A stretch of DNA of 14,749 nt from Oscillospiraceae bacterium (GCA_003453215.1 DMMB01000049.1:15794-30542), one strand, 5' to 3'. Shown: positions 1 through 8,244, numbered from the stretch's first letter. Notes: a model not told the origin generated them from the letters alone. Made by a program: numbers and translations.

Positions 1-1247
1 GGCGGGGTGCTGCCGCCATAGTAACCCAGAAGAAGCTGGGCCTGCCCCGGGAATATGTGGTATCCGATACCAGGGCGGCGCTTGGCTGGCTGTGTGCCCG
101 CTACTGGGGGGAGCCGGCCAGGGAACTGCGGCTCATCGGGATTACCGGCACCAATGGAAAAACAACCGCCGCCCACCTGCTGTACCATCTGCTGCAAAGC
201 GCCGGGATCAGGACCGGCCGCATCGGCACCGATGGCATAGTGTGGGGAGAAAAAACACGGCCCAACCCCTATACCACGCCGCCGCCCACCGAATTGCACC
301 AATTATTCCGCGAGATGGTGGCCGATGGCGTGACCGCCGTTGTAATGGAGGTCAGCAGCCAGGCTTTGGCGCAGCGGCGGGTAGAAGGATTGACCTTTAC
401 GGCCGCCGTATTTACCAACCTTTCGCCGGAGCATTTGGATTATCATGGCAGTATGGAGCAATACTTCGCGGCCAAAAGGAAACTTTTTGACCAATGCCGC
501 GCGGCGGTTATCAATACGGCCGATCCCTATGGCCGCCGGCTGCTGGATACGGTGAGAGTGCCGGTGATGCCTTATCACCTGCCGTGGCAGTACCGCTGTG
601 AACCGGGCTGGAGCCGCCTTTCATGGCGGGGTGGGCAGCTTATCATCCCCTTAACGGGAGAGGTTTTTCTTCCCGATGCGTTGGCCGCCGCAGAAACGGC
701 GCTGGTGCTGGGACTTTCTCCCCGGCAGGTGATGGCGGCCCTGCCGCATTGCCCGCCGGTACCGGGCCGGGCAGAGCTGCTGTGGCAGGGCGCAGGACGA
801 ATCATCCTGCGAGACTATGCCCATACGCCCGATGCATTGGAACGCATCCTGCATAGCTTGCGGCGAATTCATAGCGGCCGCTTGCTGGTGCTCTTTGGCT
901 GCGGCGGCAACCGCGACCGCCAAAAGCGCCCGCTGATGGCAAAAGCGGCGGTTCGCTGGGCCGATGGCATTGTGATTACCGATGATAATCCCCGCGGCGA
1001 AGCGCCGGAGACCATCCGACGGGAAGTGGCAGCGGGATTGCCCAAGAATGCCCGCTGGCGGGAGATTGCCGGCCGACGGCAGGCCATCGAACAGACCATG
1101 GCCAGAATGCAGCCGGGCGATTTGCTGCTGCTGGCGGGGAAAGGGCACGAAGATTACCAGATCATACAAAATAAAACAATCCCCTTTGATGAAAAGGAGA
1201 TTGTGTCCGAGATACTGAAAAGCGGGAGGATCCCATGGAAAAACTGA
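1..1247 (+). CDS. murE: UDP-MurNAc-tripeptide synthetase MurE, 5'-truncated by window edge
   Basis: Cytoplasmic Mur ligase that uses ATP to add the third stem-peptide residue to UDP-MurNAc-L-Ala-D-Glu. The frame is open from base 3 to the window edge and the pre-GTG residues (GAAAIVTQKKLGLP) fit the MurE N-terminal domain, so the GTG at 57 is internal and roughly 60 residues are missing upstream. Visible motifs are the P-loop GTNGKTT (147-167), TTPPPTELH, MEVSSQALAQ, FTNLSPEHLDYHG with the following AAKRK (the lysine usually carbamylated), RDYAHTPDALE, FGCGGNRDRQKRP, DDNPR (981-995) and AGKGHEDYQ. DNPR is the family motif for meso-diaminopimelate, rather than lysine, as substrate. Oddities: the usual SSH is SSQ, and the central domain between VIN and GEVF is about 16 residues shorter than in E. 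coli MurE and lacks the FNxxN element. The stop overlaps the murF start by 13 nt, which suggests translational coupling. Confidence 0.95.
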   Translation, partial: RGAAAIVTQKKLGLPREYVVSDTRAALGWLCARYWGEPARELRLIGITGTNGKTTAAHLLYHLLQSAGIRTGRIGTDGIVWGEKTRPNPYTTPPPTELHQLFREMVADGVTAVVMEVSSQALAQRRVEGLTFTAAVFTNLSPEHLDYHGSMEQYFAAKRKLFDQCRAAVINTADPYGRRLLDTVRVPVMPYHLPWQYRCEPGWSRLSWRGGQLIIPLTGEVFLPDALAAAETALVLGLSPRQVMAALPHCPPVPGRAELLWQGAGRIILRDYAHTPDALERILHSLRRIHSGRLLVLFGCGGNRDRQKRPLMAKAAVRWADGIVITDDNPRGEAPETIRREVAAGLPKNARWREIAGRRQAIEQTMARMQPGDLLLLAGKGHEDYQIIQNKTIPFDEKEIVSEILKSGRIPWKN

Positions 1248-2599
1248 AACTGCAAGAAATAGCTGCTGCACTGGGGTGCTCCCAGAGGCCGGCGGGCGAA
1301 ATTACCCGGGTTATTACCGATAGCCGGGAAGCCGGGCCGGGGACGCTTTTTGTTGCGCTGCCCGGGGAGAGGGTGGATGGCCACGATTATATCAATCGAG
1401 CGCTGGCGGCGGGAGCCGAAGCAGCGGTGGCCGAGCATGACGGCGACTATACCCCGGCGGAGAAAGTGCTGCGGGTAAAGAGCAGCTTGCGGGCGCTCCT
1501 TGAGATTTCGGCGCTGTACCGGGCCAAAATGCCGACCCAGGTGATAGGAATTACCGGCAGCGTGGGCAAAACCACCACCAAGGAAATGGTAGCGGCAGTG
1601 ATGGCCTCTTCGTTCCGTATCATCAAAACCGAAGGCAACCAGAATAACGAAATCGGCGCCCCCAAAACGCTGATGAACATCACCCCAGAAACCGAAGTGG
1701 CGGTGGTGGAAATGGGCATGAGTGCTCCGAATGAGATCAAGGACCTGTGCTACGCGGCAAAGCCTATGATGGGGATCATCACCAATATCGGGGTTTCCCA
1801 CATCGAGCATCTGGGCAGCCGGGAAAATATCCTGAAAGCCAAGCTGGAACTGGCCGATGCCCTGCCGGATGGCGCCACGCTGCTGCTGTGCGATGATAAT
1901 GACCTGCTGCAAACGGTGGAAATCCCCCGGCTGCATATTGTCCGTTACGGCCTTCACAGCCGGCGGGCAGAAATCCAGGCGACCATTGTCAGCGCTACGC
2001 CGCTTTCCACCAACTTTATGCTGCACGCTGAGGGCAAAAGCTGGCGTGCGACCATCCCCGGCACCGGGGAACACCTGGTACTGAATGCTTTGGCGGCATT
2101 TGGCGCAGGGAGGGCTATGGGCATCCCTGCCGAAACGGCCATAGAGGCTCTGAAACACTACACCCCCAGCGGCCAGCGCCAAAAAGTGGTGACGCACGAA
2201 GGTGTTACCATGGTGGAGGACTGCTACAATGCCAGCCCCGATTCCATGCGGGCGGCCATAAAAACCTTGGGACAGTTCCCCTGCGATGGCCGGCGTATCT
2301 TTGTAGCGGCGGATATGCTGGAACTGGGTGACATTGCCGAAGAAAGCCACCGGGAGATTGGCACCCTGTGCGCCAAAGAGGGGATCGATCTGCTGCTGAC
2401 CTGGGGCCCCCTGGCGGAGTATGCCAGTCGCGCTGCCCAGGCAGCCGGAATGGAAACCTGCCATTTTGCCCAAAAAGAAGCCTTGACAAAATACCTTGTT
2501 GCCACCGCCCGCCGGGGCGATGTAATATGGTGTAAGGCCAGTCACGGCATGGCGCTGGAAGAGGTCATCGCCGCATTTTACCGGGAATATCACGCATAA
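1235..2599 (+). CDS. murF: UDP-MurNAc-tripeptide:D-Ala-D-Ala ligase MurF
   Basis: Adds D-Ala-D-Ala to UDP-MurNAc-tripeptide in the cytoplasm, completing the pentapeptide precursor. The 454 residues match the usual MurF length. The N-terminal domain includes ITDSREAGPGTLFVALPGERVDGH (residues about 27-50). The ATP P-loop GSVGKTT lies at 108-114, followed by TEGNQNNEIGAP, VVEMGMSAPNEI and NIGVSHIEHLGS in the central domain. The C-terminal domain begins near VEDCYNASPDSM, a signature of MurF. The start ATG at 1235 lies inside the end of murE and is preceded by GGGAGG (1224-1229) five bases away, supporting this start and coupled translation. mraY follows after 29 bp. A long open frame on the opposite strand is only its shadow. 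Confidence 0.97.
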   Translation: MEKLKLQEIAAALGCSQRPAGEITRVITDSREAGPGTLFVALPGERVDGHDYINRALAAGAEAAVAEHDGDYTPAEKVLRVKSSLRALLEISALYRAKMPTQVIGITGSVGKTTTKEMVAAVMASSFRIIKTEGNQNNEIGAPKTLMNITPETEVAVVEMGMSAPNEIKDLCYAAKPMMGIITNIGVSHIEHLGSRENILKAKLELADALPDGATLLLCDDNDLLQTVEIPRLHIVRYGLHSRRAEIQATIVSATPLSTNFMLHAEGKSWRATIPGTGEHLVLNALAAFGAGRAMGIPAETAIEALKHYTPSGQRQKVVTHEGVTMVEDCYNASPDSMRAAIKTLGQFPCDGRRIFVAADMLELGDIAEESHREIGTLCAKEGIDLLLTWGPLAEYASRAAQAAGMETCHFAQKEALTKYLVATARRGDVIWCKASHGMALEEVIAAFYREYHA

Positions 2600-2628
2600 T
2601 ATAACAGAACAGAAAAGGGAAGTGCATC

Positions 2629-3636
2629 ATGAATATTACTGCTGTCATTGTGGCCATACTGTTGGCCAGTGTCATTACCGCTGTGGGGGGCTTTTGGCTG
2701 CTGCCCATGCTGCGCCGTCTGCACTTTGGGCAGACCATCTTAGAGATCGGCCCCAAATGGCACCAGGGCAAGCAGGGGACCCCCACTATGGGCGGCCTTA
2801 TGTTTATCATCGGCATTCCCATTGCGGTGGTGGTAGCCTATCTGTTCATGCATGGTTCCACTGTGGGCGATCCCATGTCGGCCATTATGCGGGCTCGGAT
2901 GTTCTATGGTCTGGTGCTGGCGCTGCTGTTTGGGGCCATTGGCTTCCTCGATGACTATCTGAAGGTCGTAAAAAAGCAGAATGAGGGCCTGACTGAAAAG
3001 CAGAAAATGGCGCTGCAGATTTTGTTTGGCGTGGTATACCTGCTGCTTCTGCACGTCAGCGGCACGCAGTCTACTATGGTAACCATTCCCTATATTGGTA
3101 CTTACGATTTTGGGGTATTCTATTATGTGTTTGCCATGTTTGCCATCATTGCCCTTTCCAATGCCGTCAACTTCACCGATGGCCTGGATGGCCTGCTTTC
3201 CTCTGTGACGCTGGTGCTGTCGATCGGCTATCTTATCTTCTGCTACCTGCTGGGCATGGGAGAAATGGGCATTCTGGCCGGGGCGCTGGCCGGCGGCTGC
3301 ATCGGCTTCCTGTTCTGGAACCATTACCCGGCCAAGGTATTCATGGGCGATACCGGCTCCCTCTTTATGAGCGGTATGGTCATTGCGCTGGCCTTTGGCA
3401 CCGGGCTGCCTTTCTTTGTGGTACTGTTCGGCATTATCTATGTTATCGAGATCGGCTCGGTGGTGCTGCAGCGCTGCTACTTTAAGGCAACTCACGGCAA
3501 GCGCATCTTTAAGATGAGCCCCATTCACCACCACTTTGAAATGAGCGGCTACACCGAAAAGCAGATTGTGGTGATGTTTGCCGTCATCACCGCCATTGGC
3601 AGCGCACTGGGTATTCTGGCGCTCCGGTTTATCTGA
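2629..3636 (+). CDS. mraY: Phospho-MurNAc-pentapeptide transferase MraY
   Basis: Integral membrane enzyme that transfers phospho-MurNAc-pentapeptide from UDP to undecaprenyl phosphate, giving lipid I on the cytoplasmic face. The 335-residue protein is strongly hydrophobic with about ten membrane segments. Diagnostic motifs are PTMGGLMFI (52-60), the metal-site FLDDYLKV with Asp108-Asp109, NAVNFTDGLDGL (178-189), FMGDTGSLFMSG (238-249) and the histidine cluster SPIHHHFEMSG (297-307). AAGGGA (2615-2620) sits eight bases before the ATG. It lies between murF and ftsW in the same direction. In many Bacillota murD comes next, but here the next gene is ftsW. Confidence 0.98.
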   Translation: MNITAVIVAILLASVITAVGGFWLLPMLRRLHFGQTILEIGPKWHQGKQGTPTMGGLMFIIGIPIAVVVAYLFMHGSTVGDPMSAIMRARMFYGLVLALLFGAIGFLDDYLKVVKKQNEGLTEKQKMALQILFGVVYLLLLHVSGTQSTMVTIPYIGTYDFGVFYYVFAMFAIIALSNAVNFTDGLDGLLSSVTLVLSIGYLIFCYLLGMGEMGILAGALAGGCIGFLFWNHYPAKVFMGDTGSLFMSGMVIALAFGTGLPFFVVLFGIIYVIEIGSVVLQRCYFKATHGKRIFKMSPIHHHFEMSGYTEKQIVVMFAVITAIGSALGILALRFI

Positions 3637-3676
3637 TGATTTAATTGAGAAAGCAACAGAAAGGAGGCGGAAAGCC

Positions 3677-4849
3677 ATGGCCAACGCAAAACGCAGAACA
3701 CGCCCCAAACCACAGGAAGGCTTTTTCCGCCGCCTGTTCCCCCGATATGAGAATACCAGTGTGGATCTCACCTTCCTGGTGATGGTCATTCTGCTGCTGG
3801 TATTTGGGCTGGTGATGATGTTCAGCGCCAGCTACGCCCAGGGGTACTACCGCGAGGGCAACAGCTATCACTATATTGTGCGGCAGCTGGTGTGGGCCGT
3901 CGTGGGCCTTGCGGCCATGTTCGTCTTTTCCCGTATGGATTATCATTTTTGGCGGAAGCTGGCCTGGCCGCTGTTCCCGGTGGTCACTGCCATGCTTATC
4001 CTGTGCTACTTTATGCCGCCGGTCAATGACGCCCACCGCTGGATTTTCATCGGCGGTTTCCAGTTCCAGCCCTCGGAGCTGGCCAAATTCTCGCTGGTAC
4101 TGCTGTTTTCCCATTTGCTTGTTTCCAATGAGAAAAAGCTGGGGCGGTTCCGCTACGGCATTTTTCCCTTTGCGGTGGTATTGGGCGTCTATGCCGGCCT
4201 CATCGTAAAGGAACCCCACCTTTCTGCCACCATTCTGCTGGTAGTGATGGGCGGCATTATGCTGGTGGTGGGCGGCCTGCCCATGAAGTGGATTGCAGCT
4301 GCGGGGGGGATTGCCGCCGCGGGTGTGGCAGCCATTATGCTGGTGCCTTCGCTGCACGAGCGCGCCATGGAGCGCATTACCATCTGGCAGGACCCTGCTT
4401 CCGATCCCTTGGGCACCGGCTATCAGATTTTGCAATCGCTGTATGCCATCGGTTCCGGCGGCCTGATGGGTGCCGGCATCGGCAATTCCCGGCAGAAGTA
4501 CCTCTTTCTGCCGGAGCCGCAGAATGACTATGTATTTTCGGTGGTTTGCGAGGAATTGGGTTTTGTGGGCGCTCTGGTGGTTATTGTGCTGTTTGCCCTT
4601 CTCATCTGGCGGGGCTTTACCATTGTCATCAAAGCGCGCGATCGCTTTGGCGCGATGCTGGTCACGGGCTTTATTGCTCAGGTAGGGGTGCAGGCCATCC
4701 TCAATATGGCGGTTGTCACCAATACCATCCCTTCCACCGGCATCAGCCTGCCGTTCTTTTCCTACGGCGGCACCGCATTGGCCATTCTATTGGGAGAAAT
4801 GGGCATTGTGCTTTCGGTCTCCCGCCAAACGACAGTAGAAAAGGAGTAA
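3677..4849 (+). CDS. ftsW: SEDS-family peptidoglycan glycosyltransferase FtsW/SpoVE
   Basis: Membrane glycosyltransferase that polymerises lipid II into glycan strands, normally with a partner class B penicillin-binding protein at the septum. The 390 residues begin with a basic cytoplasmic tail (about 1-29), then about ten membrane segments. Signature motifs are NDAHRWIFIGGFQFQPSELAKF (the latter part at 128-138), the conserved IGSGGLMGAGIGNS stretch (258-271), LPEPQNDYVFSVVCEELGF (278-296, where Asp284 matches the catalytic aspartate of FtsW/RodA) and PSTGISLPFFSYGG near the C-terminus. The frame is open further upstream to an ATG at 3578, but that would overlap mraY by 59 bp. AAGGAGG (3661-3667) lies nine bases before the ATG at 3677, so the shorter start is chosen. 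Context in a dcw cluster favours FtsW or SpoVE over RodA; reading alone cannot separate those two. Confidence 0.93.
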   Translation: MANAKRRTRPKPQEGFFRRLFPRYENTSVDLTFLVMVILLLVFGLVMMFSASYAQGYYREGNSYHYIVRQLVWAVVGLAAMFVFSRMDYHFWRKLAWPLFPVVTAMLILCYFMPPVNDAHRWIFIGGFQFQPSELAKFSLVLLFSHLLVSNEKKLGRFRYGIFPFAVVLGVYAGLIVKEPHLSATILLVVMGGIMLVVGGLPMKWIAAAGGIAAAGVAAIMLVPSLHERAMERITIWQDPASDPLGTGYQILQSLYAIGSGGLMGAGIGNSRQKYLFLPEPQNDYVFSVVCEELGFVGALVVIVLFALLIWRGFTIVIKARDRFGAMLVTGFIAQVGVQAILNMAVVTNTIPSTGISLPFFSYGGTALAILLGEMGIVLSVSRQTTVEKE

Positions 4850-4856
4850 CATCTGT

Positions 4857-5990
4857 ATGAAAGTTCTGTTTGCCTGCGGCGGCACCGCCGGTCACATCAA
4901 TCCCGCTCTGGCGGTCGCTACCGAACTGCGCCGCCGGGTGCCGGAATGCGAAATCCTCTTTGTAGGCAATCCTGATGGCATGGAAGCAACGCTGGTGCCG
5001 CGGGCCGGCTTCGATTTTGCCCCGTTCCGTTCCATGGGCATTCAGCGCCGCCTTAATTGGAATAACATCAAGCGCAATGTAAAAAGCGTCTGTCTTTTAA
5101 TGACGGCCCGCAGCCGGGCCAATAAAATTCTGCGCAGCTTTGCCCCCGATGTGGTGATGGGCACCGGCAGCTATATTTCGGCACCGATTCTGCTGGCTGC
5201 CGCCGCGATGCACATTCCCTGCATGACGCACGAGGCCAATGCGCTGCCCGGTGTTTCCAATCGCATGGTGGCGCAAAAGGTGGATAAGTTCCTGCTTGCG
5301 GTGCCGGAAGCAGAAAAACGCCTGCCCCCGCGCCCCGATTACATTGTCACCGGCAACCCCGTCCGTCCGGAAATCCTTTCTGCCGATCGGGAAGCGGCCC
5401 GCGCTCGCTTGGGAATCCCATCGGGGCAGATCTGCCTGTTGTCCTTTGGCGGCAGCCTGGGGGCGCAGACCGTCAATGAGGCGATAGCGGATCTGATGGC
5501 CTGGCACGTGCCGGAGGGCAAGCTCCACCACATCCACGCCACCGGCCAGTATGGTGTAGAGCTGCTGCCGGAGCTGCTGCGGCAGAAAGGCGTCGCCTTC
5601 GAAAATAACCCCAATTTGGATATCCGGGAATACATACACGATATGCCCGAGTGTCTGGCAGCGGCCGATCTGGTGATTGCCCGCGCCGGCGCGATGACCC
5701 TGGCGGAACTAACCGCGGTGGGACGGGCTTCGGTGCTCATTCCTTCGCCCAATGTGGCAGAAAACCACCAGTATCACAATGCAATGGTATTGGCCAACCA
5801 CCAGGCCGCAGTGGTCATTGAAGAAAAAGACCTGACCGGAGAAAAACTGGTGGCTGTGGTGAAGGATATGACGGCCGATCCCCAAAAGCTGCGGGAAATC
5901 GGCCTTGCCGCGAAGGCGCTGGGGGTACCCGATGCTTGCGGCCATATTACCGATGAACTGCTGAAACTGTACGAAGCACACCAAAAATAA
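4857..5990 (+). CDS. murG: Lipid II synthase MurG (GlcNAc transferase)
   Basis: Transfers GlcNAc from UDP-GlcNAc to lipid I, giving lipid II, at the inner face of the membrane (GT28 family). The 377-residue length is typical. Motifs are the N-terminal glycine-rich loop CGGTAGHINPALAVA (Gly8 to His13 core), GTGSYISAPILLAA, HEANALPGVSNR (usually HEQNAVPG; here Gln is Ala), TGNPVRPEI, SFGGSLGAQTVNEAI, and the UDP-GlcNAc-binding ARAGAMTLAELTAVGRASVLIP with PNVAENHQYHNA. The Shine-Dalgarno AAGGAG (4841-4846) is made from the last codons of ftsW and ends next to its stop, with ten bases to the ATG, so the two are probably co-translated. A 92-bp gap to murA follows. Confidence 0.97.
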   Translation: MKVLFACGGTAGHINPALAVATELRRRVPECEILFVGNPDGMEATLVPRAGFDFAPFRSMGIQRRLNWNNIKRNVKSVCLLMTARSRANKILRSFAPDVVMGTGSYISAPILLAAAAMHIPCMTHEANALPGVSNRMVAQKVDKFLLAVPEAEKRLPPRPDYIVTGNPVRPEILSADREAARARLGIPSGQICLLSFGGSLGAQTVNEAIADLMAWHVPEGKLHHIHATGQYGVELLPELLRQKGVAFENNPNLDIREYIHDMPECLAAADLVIARAGAMTLAELTAVGRASVLIPSPNVAENHQYHNAMVLANHQAAVVIEEKDLTGEKLVAVVKDMTADPQKLREIGLAAKALGVPDACGHITDELLKLYEAHQK

Positions 5991-6007
5991 GCCGTAAGGC
6001 CGGTCCT

Positions 6008-6037
6008 TTCACCCCTTTTCCCGTATGAGCATAGAAT
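6008..6037 (+). promoter_or_regulatory. Weak candidate sigma-A promoter upstream of murA
   Basis: In the 92-bp gap after murG, TTCACC (6008-6013) and TAGAAT (6032-6037) are separated by 18 bases and match the -35 and -10 consensus at four and five of six positions. A start near 6044 would give a short murA leader. The match is modest and the genes upstream could equally read through, since no terminator with a T-run is visible in the gap. Confidence 0.3.
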
Positions 6038-6082
6038 ACCCCGAACGCCGCAGGGCGAAAAAACAGGGGGAGCGATGCCAGT

Positions 6083-7333
6083 ATGCGCGGACTGCATATC
6101 GTAGGGGGAAACCAATTAACCGGAACCGTAACGGCACACGGTGCCAAAAATGCGGTGCTGCCCATTCTGGCGGCTACGGTGCTGTGCAAACATTCCACCA
6201 TTGTAAATTGCCCCGATCTCAGCGATGTGGCAGTGAGCTGCCATATCCTGCAGCACCTTGGCTACCGGGTGCAAAGGCAGCAAAGCACCCTGACCATTGC
6301 CCGGGAAGAAGAGGGCTGCCGGGATGTCCCGCCGGAATGGATGCGGGCCATGCGCTCCTCCATTCTGTTTCTGGGTGGTATGTTGGCCCGCTGTGGCCGT
6401 ATTACCCTTTGCCCGCCCGGCGGCTGCGCTTTGGGCGGACGTCCCATCGATCTGCACCTTTCCGCCCTGCGTCAAATGGGCGCCGTTATTACCGAAGAGG
6501 GCGATACCCTGCGCTGTACCGCTCCCGGCGGGTTGCATGGCGCAGCGGTGCAGCTGCCCTATCCCAGCGTGGGTGCTACCGAAAATCTGTTGATAGCCGC
6601 CGCCGGAACGCCGGCCGAGACCAAAATCATCGGCGCGGCCGCCGAACCGGAAATCATCGATCTGATTGCCTATCTGCAGTCCTGCGGCGCCTTCATTGAA
6701 TACCAACCCGGTGGAAATCTGCTGGTGCAGGGACGGCGGGAACTTCCGGGCTGTCTGCATCGGGTCCTGCCGGACCGCATCGAAGCGGCCACCTATCTTG
6801 CGGCAGCGGCCATTACCGGCGGGAAGATAACCGTCCATGCCAATCCGGCACATTTGGCTGCCCCTTTGGCGGTGCTGCGGCGCATGGGGTGTTCCATCAC
6901 AGCAGAGGAAAATGCCATTTCTCTTGCCGCCCCCGAACGTTTGCAGGGCGCGGGCAGCGTGGTTACGCTGCCGTATCCCGGCTTTCCTACCGATCTGCAG
7001 GCGATTTTTATGGCGCTGGCCACCGCAGCGGAAGGCTACACCACCTTTACCGAGACGGTGTTTCCCCGCCGCTGGGCCCATGTGGAGGAACTGCGGCGCA
7101 TGGGCGCGGATATTACGGTGGCGGGCAGCCATGCGGTTGTCCGTGGCGCACCGCTCTCCGGAGCTGCTCTTACCTGTACCGATCTGCGGGCCGGGGCAGC
7201 AGTGGCACTGGCGGCTTTGGCCGCAGAGGGCGAAAGCACCGTCACCGCCATTTCCCACATCGAACGCGGCTATGCCGATTTTGTCCCCACATTGCGCACA
7301 TTGGGGGCAGAGATTACATTAACGGAAGTATAA
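6083..7333 (+). CDS. murA: UDP-GlcNAc 1-carboxyvinyltransferase MurA
   Basis: Cytoplasmic enzyme that transfers enolpyruvate from PEP to UDP-GlcNAc, the first committed step of peptidoglycan synthesis. At 416 residues it is of normal length. Key residues keep E. coli numbering: Lys22-Asn23 in HGAKNAVLP, Arg91, and the catalytic Cys115 in PGGCALGGRPIDLH. Cys at 115 is the residue alkylated by fosfomycin in the family, so the enzyme is of the normally sensitive type. Later motifs are YPSVGATENLLIAA, YPGFPTDLQAIFMAL with the catalytic aspartate, and DLRAGAAVALAALAAEG then HIERGYADF. AGGGGGAG (6065-6072) lies ten bases before the ATG; the nearer ATG at 6075 is out of frame. Bacillota often carry two paralogues (MurA and MurZ types) and I cannot assign which this is. 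divIB follows after 24 bp. Confidence 0.96.
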   Translation: MRGLHIVGGNQLTGTVTAHGAKNAVLPILAATVLCKHSTIVNCPDLSDVAVSCHILQHLGYRVQRQQSTLTIAREEEGCRDVPPEWMRAMRSSILFLGGMLARCGRITLCPPGGCALGGRPIDLHLSALRQMGAVITEEGDTLRCTAPGGLHGAAVQLPYPSVGATENLLIAAAGTPAETKIIGAAAEPEIIDLIAYLQSCGAFIEYQPGGNLLVQGRRELPGCLHRVLPDRIEAATYLAAAAITGGKITVHANPAHLAAPLAVLRRMGCSITAEENAISLAAPERLQGAGSVVTLPYPGFPTDLQAIFMALATAAEGYTTFTETVFPRRWAHVEELRRMGADITVAGSHAVVRGAPLSGAALTCTDLRAGAAVALAALAAEGESTVTAISHIERGYADFVPTLRTLGAEITLTEV

Positions 7334-7357
7334 ACGAAAAAAGGAGAATCCAAGCCC

Positions 7358-8164
7358 ATGACTGCCAAACCGACCCGCAAACAGCAGACCAAACGCCGCC
7401 GCCGCGCGGTTTTTATCCTGCTGTTCGCGGCGGTGCTGTGCGGCGTGGGCTTTTATTGTGTGTCGGTGTTCTGCCGCGCCACCCATATCGAAGTGACCGG
7501 CAGCAGCCGCTATGCGGCCGAAGATATTATTGAAGCCGCCGGGATTGGGGAAGAACAAAACCTCTTCACCGTTTCTCAAAAGGTGCTGAATGAACGCATT
7601 ACCTCCCTGTGCCCCTACATCGAAAGCGTGACGCTGCATCGCCGCCTGCCGGATACCCTGGAACTGGAACTGCACGAGTTCGAGACTATTTACGCCTGTA
7701 TAGGCAGTATGGGGCGGATCACCACCCTTTCGGCCGATGCCAAGGTGCTGGAACAGTGTGCCTCCCTGCCGGAATACACCTGCCTTTTGCTGGGGGCGGA
7801 TTTTTCCGGCTATATCGCCGGAGAAAAGCTGCCGGAAGAATGGCAGAAAACGCTGGCCGGTGTGGATAAGGTACGCGCTGCCCTGCAGGAAGCCGGGATG
7901 CTTTCGGAAATCGGCTACATCGATATCAGCGAAGAACAAGGCTACCGGGCAGTGTATCAGGATCGAATTGAACTGCGGCTGGGCAGCGAATACGATCTTT
8001 CCACCAAGCTGCTTACAGCCCAAAAGATCATTACCGATGAACTTTCCACCGATTTTACCGGTTATCTCGATGTTTCGGTCAGCGGGCGGGCCTACACCCG
8101 GCAGCTGCCGCTCACCCAGATTGTGGATGCGCAATATCTTGCGATAATGGGCGGAAAACAGTAG
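7358..8164 (+). CDS. divIB: Cell division protein DivIB/FtsQ
   Basis: Bitopic membrane protein of the divisome; in other bacteria it forms a complex with FtsL and DivIC/FtsB that regulates septal peptidoglycan synthesis by FtsW and its PBP partner. The 268 residues show a short, very basic cytoplasmic tail (KPTRKQQTKRRRR, 4-16), one membrane segment (about 17-38), then an extracytoplasmic POTRA-type domain (about 42-108) starting at HIEVTGSSRYAAEDIIEAAG and ending with LPDTLELELHE, followed by the beta domain. Sequence is weakly conserved in this family, so the call rests on architecture, these motifs and position just before ftsZ. AAGGAG (7341-7346) precedes the ATG by 11 bases. In many clusters ftsA would follow; here ftsZ does. 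Confidence 0.9.
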   Translation: MTAKPTRKQQTKRRRRAVFILLFAAVLCGVGFYCVSVFCRATHIEVTGSSRYAAEDIIEAAGIGEEQNLFTVSQKVLNERITSLCPYIESVTLHRRLPDTLELELHEFETIYACIGSMGRITTLSADAKVLEQCASLPEYTCLLLGADFSGYIAGEKLPEEWQKTLAGVDKVRAALQEAGMLSEIGYIDISEEQGYRAVYQDRIELRLGSEYDLSTKLLTAQKIITDELSTDFTGYLDVSVSGRAYTRQLPLTQIVDAQYLAIMGGKQ

Positions 8165-8182
8165 CAGATATGCGGTTTTGGG

Positions 8183-8211
8183 TTGCATTTTTATGATGTT
8201 TCTGTTATAGT
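8183..8211 (+). promoter_or_regulatory. Sigma-A-type promoter of ftsZ with extended -10
   Basis: TTGCAT (8183-8188) and TATAGT (8206-8211) are separated by 17 bases, and the -10 is preceded by TGT, giving an extended -10 element. It lies wholly in the 80-bp gap between divIB and ftsZ. Transcription would start near 8218, just upstream of the ftsZ ribosome binding site. Confidence 0.7.
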
Positions 8212-8233
8212 AGAAAAGGAGAAAACTCTAAAC

Positions 8234-8239
8234 AGGAGG
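8234..8239 (+). promoter_or_regulatory. Strong Shine-Dalgarno deciding the ftsZ start
   Basis: AGGAGG at 8234-8239 leaves five bases to the GTG at 8245, 11 to the ATG at 8251 and 14 to the ATG at 8254. The GTG is at the short end of normal spacing and the ATGs are at or beyond the long end, so GTG 8245 is preferred but ATG 8251 remains possible; the difference is two residues. Confidence 0.6.
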
Positions 8240-8244
8240 CAATA

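Noticed and set aside
57..59. GTG as a start codon for murE
   Set aside because: The frame continues upstream to the window edge with MurE-like sequence, and the P-loop would be too close to the N-terminus.
1154..2593. Long open frame (479 codons) on the minus strand opposite murF
   Set aside because: It is a shadow of murF in GC-rich sequence. Its translation is rich in His, Gln, Gly and Arg with no recognisable domain, and murF itself is unmistakable.
3578..3676. N-terminal extension of ftsW by 33 codons
   Set aside because: It would overlap mraY, the added residues do not look like an FtsW tail, and AAGGAGG is placed correctly for the ATG at 3677.
5991..6082. Terminator between murG and murA
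   Set aside because: Only short GC stems (for example GCC-GTAA-GGC and CGCC-GCA-GGGCG) are present and none is followed by a T-run.
6116..7258. Open frame of 380 codons on the minus strand opposite murA
   Set aside because: Shadow of murA, with the same biased composition and no domain.
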